From Chondrus crispus (taxonomy: Eukaryota > Rhodophyta > Florideophyceae > Gigartinales > Gigartinaceae): a stretch of DNA of 64,000 bases. The notes under the pieces were generated by a model. That model was given only the letters and a program-made list of their open reading frames with translations, had not been told where the DNA came from and made no database searches. Below are positions 61,166 through 64,000 of this stretch, one piece after another (the stretch's first letter is position 1; every line of letters starts with the position of its first letter). The translations under genes and the position numbers were made by a program. Location: contig NW_005179054.1 in the NCBI RefSeq assembly GCF_000350225.1, positions 1 to 64,000 on the forward strand, read 5' to 3'.

Positions 61166-63331
61166 CTACGCTGCCTCCCTGTCGTTTCCCGGCCTCCTTC
61201 CGTGGGCGCCGCCGGAATACGCGCCCGGTCCGATAATCTGGGTTCCCTGCGGGGTCCCCGGAAACGGGGTTGTCCGGAAACTCGGTGACGGATTCGCCCT
61301 TGGTGAGTTTCGAGCCCGTCCCCAAGGGCTGTAATTCCTCTGGATGCGTCTCTGTTGGAAGTTTGTCTCCCGTTGGGCCAAAATCCGAGCTCGGACGTCC
61401 GGCGACATCCCATGACAGCAAGGTCTCTCTCGTGAAAGGCAGAGGCGGCAGGGCGTTCCGCTGCTCGCGTCCTGTCGAGGTGGCTCCCAATGCCGGGCGT
61501 CTCCTCCCCGACGGGGTGTGTTTGGCTTGGGCCACATACTGCTCCCACCCTCTGTTGCCGTCGAACCCGGAGAGGCTGTGAAGTACGTTGTGCGTGTCCC
61601 CCGGGGCGAGGGGAACGCGGCCGTCTCAACGGCCATCGCGAGCGGGCGGTCCGAGGAAACATCCACTTCCTCGAGGGGACCCGGTTCGGACGACTCTTTT
61701 GAGAGGAGCAGGCAACGCTGCTCGCGTCCTGTCCGGTGGCCGGAGCAGTCCCGGCTCCCTGCGGCTGCCGGTTAATTCTTTCCACCCCGGTAGGCATTCC
61801 CCATGCCCTCGGCGTACTGCGTTAGCTCCGTCAAAGCTATGCGGGGATGCGTCGTGAGGTCGTGACGCACCTGCGTACGAATTGCAGGGAAGAGCTCCTC
61901 TGCGAAGAGCGATTTGAGCCGATTATCGGAAAAGACATTTCCACAGCGGATGGCTTTTCTCCAGAGACGGTCGCCATACTCCGTCTCGGACATCCCCGAA
62001 CTCTGTATGAAGTTCGTTACCTCGGCGTAGGCTTCTGCGATGACTTCATTGGCCGCGTATGTCCTGAGGAGGTAATTGACAACCTCCGGATAGGACGACA
62101 ACACTTCGTCCCTACGGGCGTCGGCTACTCCAGACTCCCCCACAATACGGGTCTGCACCTTTGCCAAGGCCGTGCCAGTCATGAAGAACTGGAAGCACCA
62201 GAGGGCCGCTCCCTCATGCACGCCGTTCTGGTTGCACGCCGCCGTAAACCTAGAGAGGAAATTTAGCACCGCAATCGGGTCGTCTCCACTGAAGGTCACG
62301 CCCTTCATCTGTAGAGCCATCCGCTTTCCGGCCCTCGAAACCGTGCTGGCATCCTTGGCGTTGTATCGTCCCGAACGGTTGTGCAGCCGATACCGGCGGT
62401 AATCCATGACCTTTTTAAAGAGGTCGTTTAGGGGGCGAATCCGACGCACATGCCGCACGTCTACTTCAAAATCGTCCTCAGAGGAATCTGTTTCGTCCCT
62501 CGTGGCGTCACTAGCTTCCGATTCGTCGGTCTCGTATCCCTTGCCCTTGGTCTTTCTCCGGTACTTCTGCGTCGGTAGCACTACGCGACCGGCTCCGGGC
62601 GGAAACGCGGGTGGCTGTCCCATCTCTTGGGCTTGAAGTCGGCCATCGCGCTCTTCTCCATCCCACGGGGTCTCACGTCCTATTTGGAGGTACTGCGGCC
62701 GCACGTTCCCGAGCATCAGTGACGGCAGTAGTACCTCCGTGGTCGCCAACGGCAGTCGCTCTGCCTGCGGCGTTCGAGCGCGCACCTCTGCCCGGGTAAC
62801 GTCCCCCACGGTTGAAGTGATCGTGTCCCAAAAGAGGCCGCGTCCGACTACTTCGTCCACGGCGCTCCTTACGAGGGTCCGGCTGTGATCCTCAACGATC
62901 TTTCGAAGCGTCCTTGTCAATTGCGCCTCCACGGCCGCCGGGATTGGCTTGTCCAGCTCGGCCGCCAACCACGTGATTAAGGCCGCCCTCTGGGTCAGGT
63001 CCGCTAGGTCCCGGTGCGTCTTCGTGGATCGTCATACTAGTTCGTCGCCGATTCTGGCGGGGGCCGGCTCGCTCTCTCCGCGTTGTCGGCCTTCGAGGGG
63101 CTCTTCCGCCGGCTTCGGTGGCAATGCCGCTCTTGTCTGCGATGGCGTCCTTGCGCGGGCCAGGCGCTCCACATAGGCCGCTCGTGCCTCGGCGCTTCTA
63201 ACGGAGCCCACGTTATCTGTCGAGCCCTCCGGGCAACTTGGCCCCCCCAGCTGGGACCGATTTACTGAATCGTCGTCCCTGACGTCTCAGGGGAAGCCCC
63301 CCTGCGATCTCGCGTCTTCTCGTCCACTCAT
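61166..63331 (-). pseudogene. Element C gag, three in-frame stops
   Basis: From ATG 63331 one frame continues to 61166 through TGA 63287-63289, TGA 63032-63034 and TAA 61772-61774. The capsid part starts DLFKKVMDYRRYRLHN, clearly related to YLFKKLLSYRTYRLRN of B, and includes VNYLLRTYAANEVIAEAY. The zinc-knuckle region (CRLCLSRERPCCHG) is degenerate but is followed by MSPDVRARILAQR, matching LSPEQRLFTAYR after the knuckle of A. Competing frames of 130-240 codons at 61066-61800 are shadows. Confidence 0.75.
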
Positions 63332-63400
63332 CTTGAAACGAGGCGGTGATTCTCGATCCCTTCCAATCCCGGTCGTCCGATTCGGAGATCAATAAAAGAA

Positions 63401-63418
63401 TCCTAGGACGGGAGACCA
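63401..63418 (-). other. Element C primer-binding site
   Basis: Minus strand TGGTCTCCCGTCCTAGGA, one mismatch from the B site within TGGTCTCCCGACCTAG. Confidence 0.7.
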
Positions 63419-63420
63419 GT

Positions 63421-64000
63421 TGTAATAATATGGATTCTTCCGGTTCGGTTTTTACCCCGTCACGGAGGGGGTGTCCACGGCAGCGGTAAAATTACAACAC
63501 CACCAACCTCTCTGCGAGGGCGGCGGTTATGACTCCGGTAGACGGGCGAGTGGAATTGCGACCCCGGAGGGGATAGGGCTCAATGGGCATACGCTTCCAG
63601 CAGGCGGTGGAACGACCAAACTGGGGAGCGTGTGCTTCCGGCCCTCAAGAATAACCCGCACGGGACGATCTGCCTGTTTTTGCTCAGTTCTCGCCAAAGG
63701 GGGTCGCTGCCCCCTTTACTCTGGGGGCGTACTGCCTCGGCCCCTAAGTACGTCGACCTCCGGCGGCCGGGCAGTACAGTGGTGATCCACTTCTACTTTG
63801 GATCACTACAGTGGAGTACCTCTACTGTACTCCACCGGGGAGTAATCTGTACAGCGGCACACGTGGCTGTACTCCTGCCACCTGTACTCGCAGGCAGAGC
63901 GCGCACCACGTGTGCTAGCTAGGACTCCCCCGGCTGACACTCCTATTACACTAATTTCTACGCCCCTACAGTAAGACCTTCTAGTCTACTGTAACCTATC
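63421..64000 (-). repeat. Element C 5' LTR (partial)
   Basis: On the minus strand the LTR ends ATTATTACA before the primer site. The U3 part toward 64000 has TACTGTA and CACGTG words similar to those of the D and A LTRs. The outer end lies beyond the window. Confidence 0.6.

Larger units (their letters stand above)
60517..64000 (-). mobile_element. Chromovirus C, 5' part only (LTR, gag, protease), runs off the window
   Basis: Minus-strand order is LTR (beyond 64000 to 63421), primer-binding site, gag (63331 to 61166), protease (60986 to 60576), then abrupt junction with the element B 3' LTR at 60516. Gag and primer site show it belongs with A and B. Polymerase is missing here; the polymerase half of element A at 37.1-39.4 kb could be from the same insertion, split by B, but reverse transcriptase sequence is missing between them. 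Confidence 0.65.

Noticed and set aside
60576-63331. Elements C and A (3' half) as one element simply interrupted by B
   Set aside because: Order and orientation fit, but over 1 kb of reverse transcriptase is missing and no target duplication flanks B, so it is kept only as a possibility.
1-64000. tRNA or rRNA genes
   Set aside because: None recognised by eye. A covariance-model scan would be decisive and could not be run.

Overview
This is eukaryotic nuclear DNA dominated by transposable elements. Nothing in it looks bacterial: there are no operons or ribosome-binding sites, while TATA boxes, tRNA-primed LTR retrotransposons, chromodomains and minisatellites are all present. The organism is not stated. 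Long intronless reading frames, moderate to high GC, and dense chromovirus, pogo-like and CACTA-like elements around a few small host genes suggest an alga, perhaps a multicellular red alga. That is an inference with low to moderate confidence.

Layout. 0-5.6 kb: an orphan minus-strand ORF, a 211-bp Tourist-like MITE, and a complete but broken pogo-like DNA transposon with TIRs and a TA duplication. 5.7-7.8 kb: an LTR and gag of a Ty3-type element (D). 7.9-11.0 kb: two tandem repeats (four 106-bp units; about twenty 102-bp units with a 408-bp higher-order period). 11.4-15.3 kb: a large CACTA-like transposase candidate. 15.6-24 kb: families of short repeats surrounding two host genes, a CPBP intramembrane protease and an NAD(P)H-hydrate epimerase homologue (NAXE), each broken by one frameshift. 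25.2-29 kb: a convergent pair of unrecognised genes. 29.4-64 kb: a nested retrotransposon complex.

The retrotransposon complex. Three related chromovirus lineages (A, B, C) share one primer-binding site. A lies on the minus strand (39.4 to 29.4 kb) as two partial copies sharing one LTR. B lies on the plus strand from LTR 39522-40467 to LTR 59563-60516. A younger minus-strand element, E, is inserted in B at 51165-57467 with a perfect 5-bp duplication. C (minus strand, LTR-gag-protease) runs off the right edge of the window. All carry disabling stops or frameshifts.

The most interesting observation is a long antisense ORF between the chromodomain and the 3' LTR in both A (34541-36661) and B (about 59370-57640). 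The two encoded proteins look homologous in the same order along their length, although both copies are now broken. This points to a formerly functional extra gene read against gag-pol, which I do not recognise. Other notable items are a repeat unit carrying a hairpin, five CACGTG boxes exactly 28 bp apart and a TATA box, and an extra zinc-finger ORF upstream of gag in element E.
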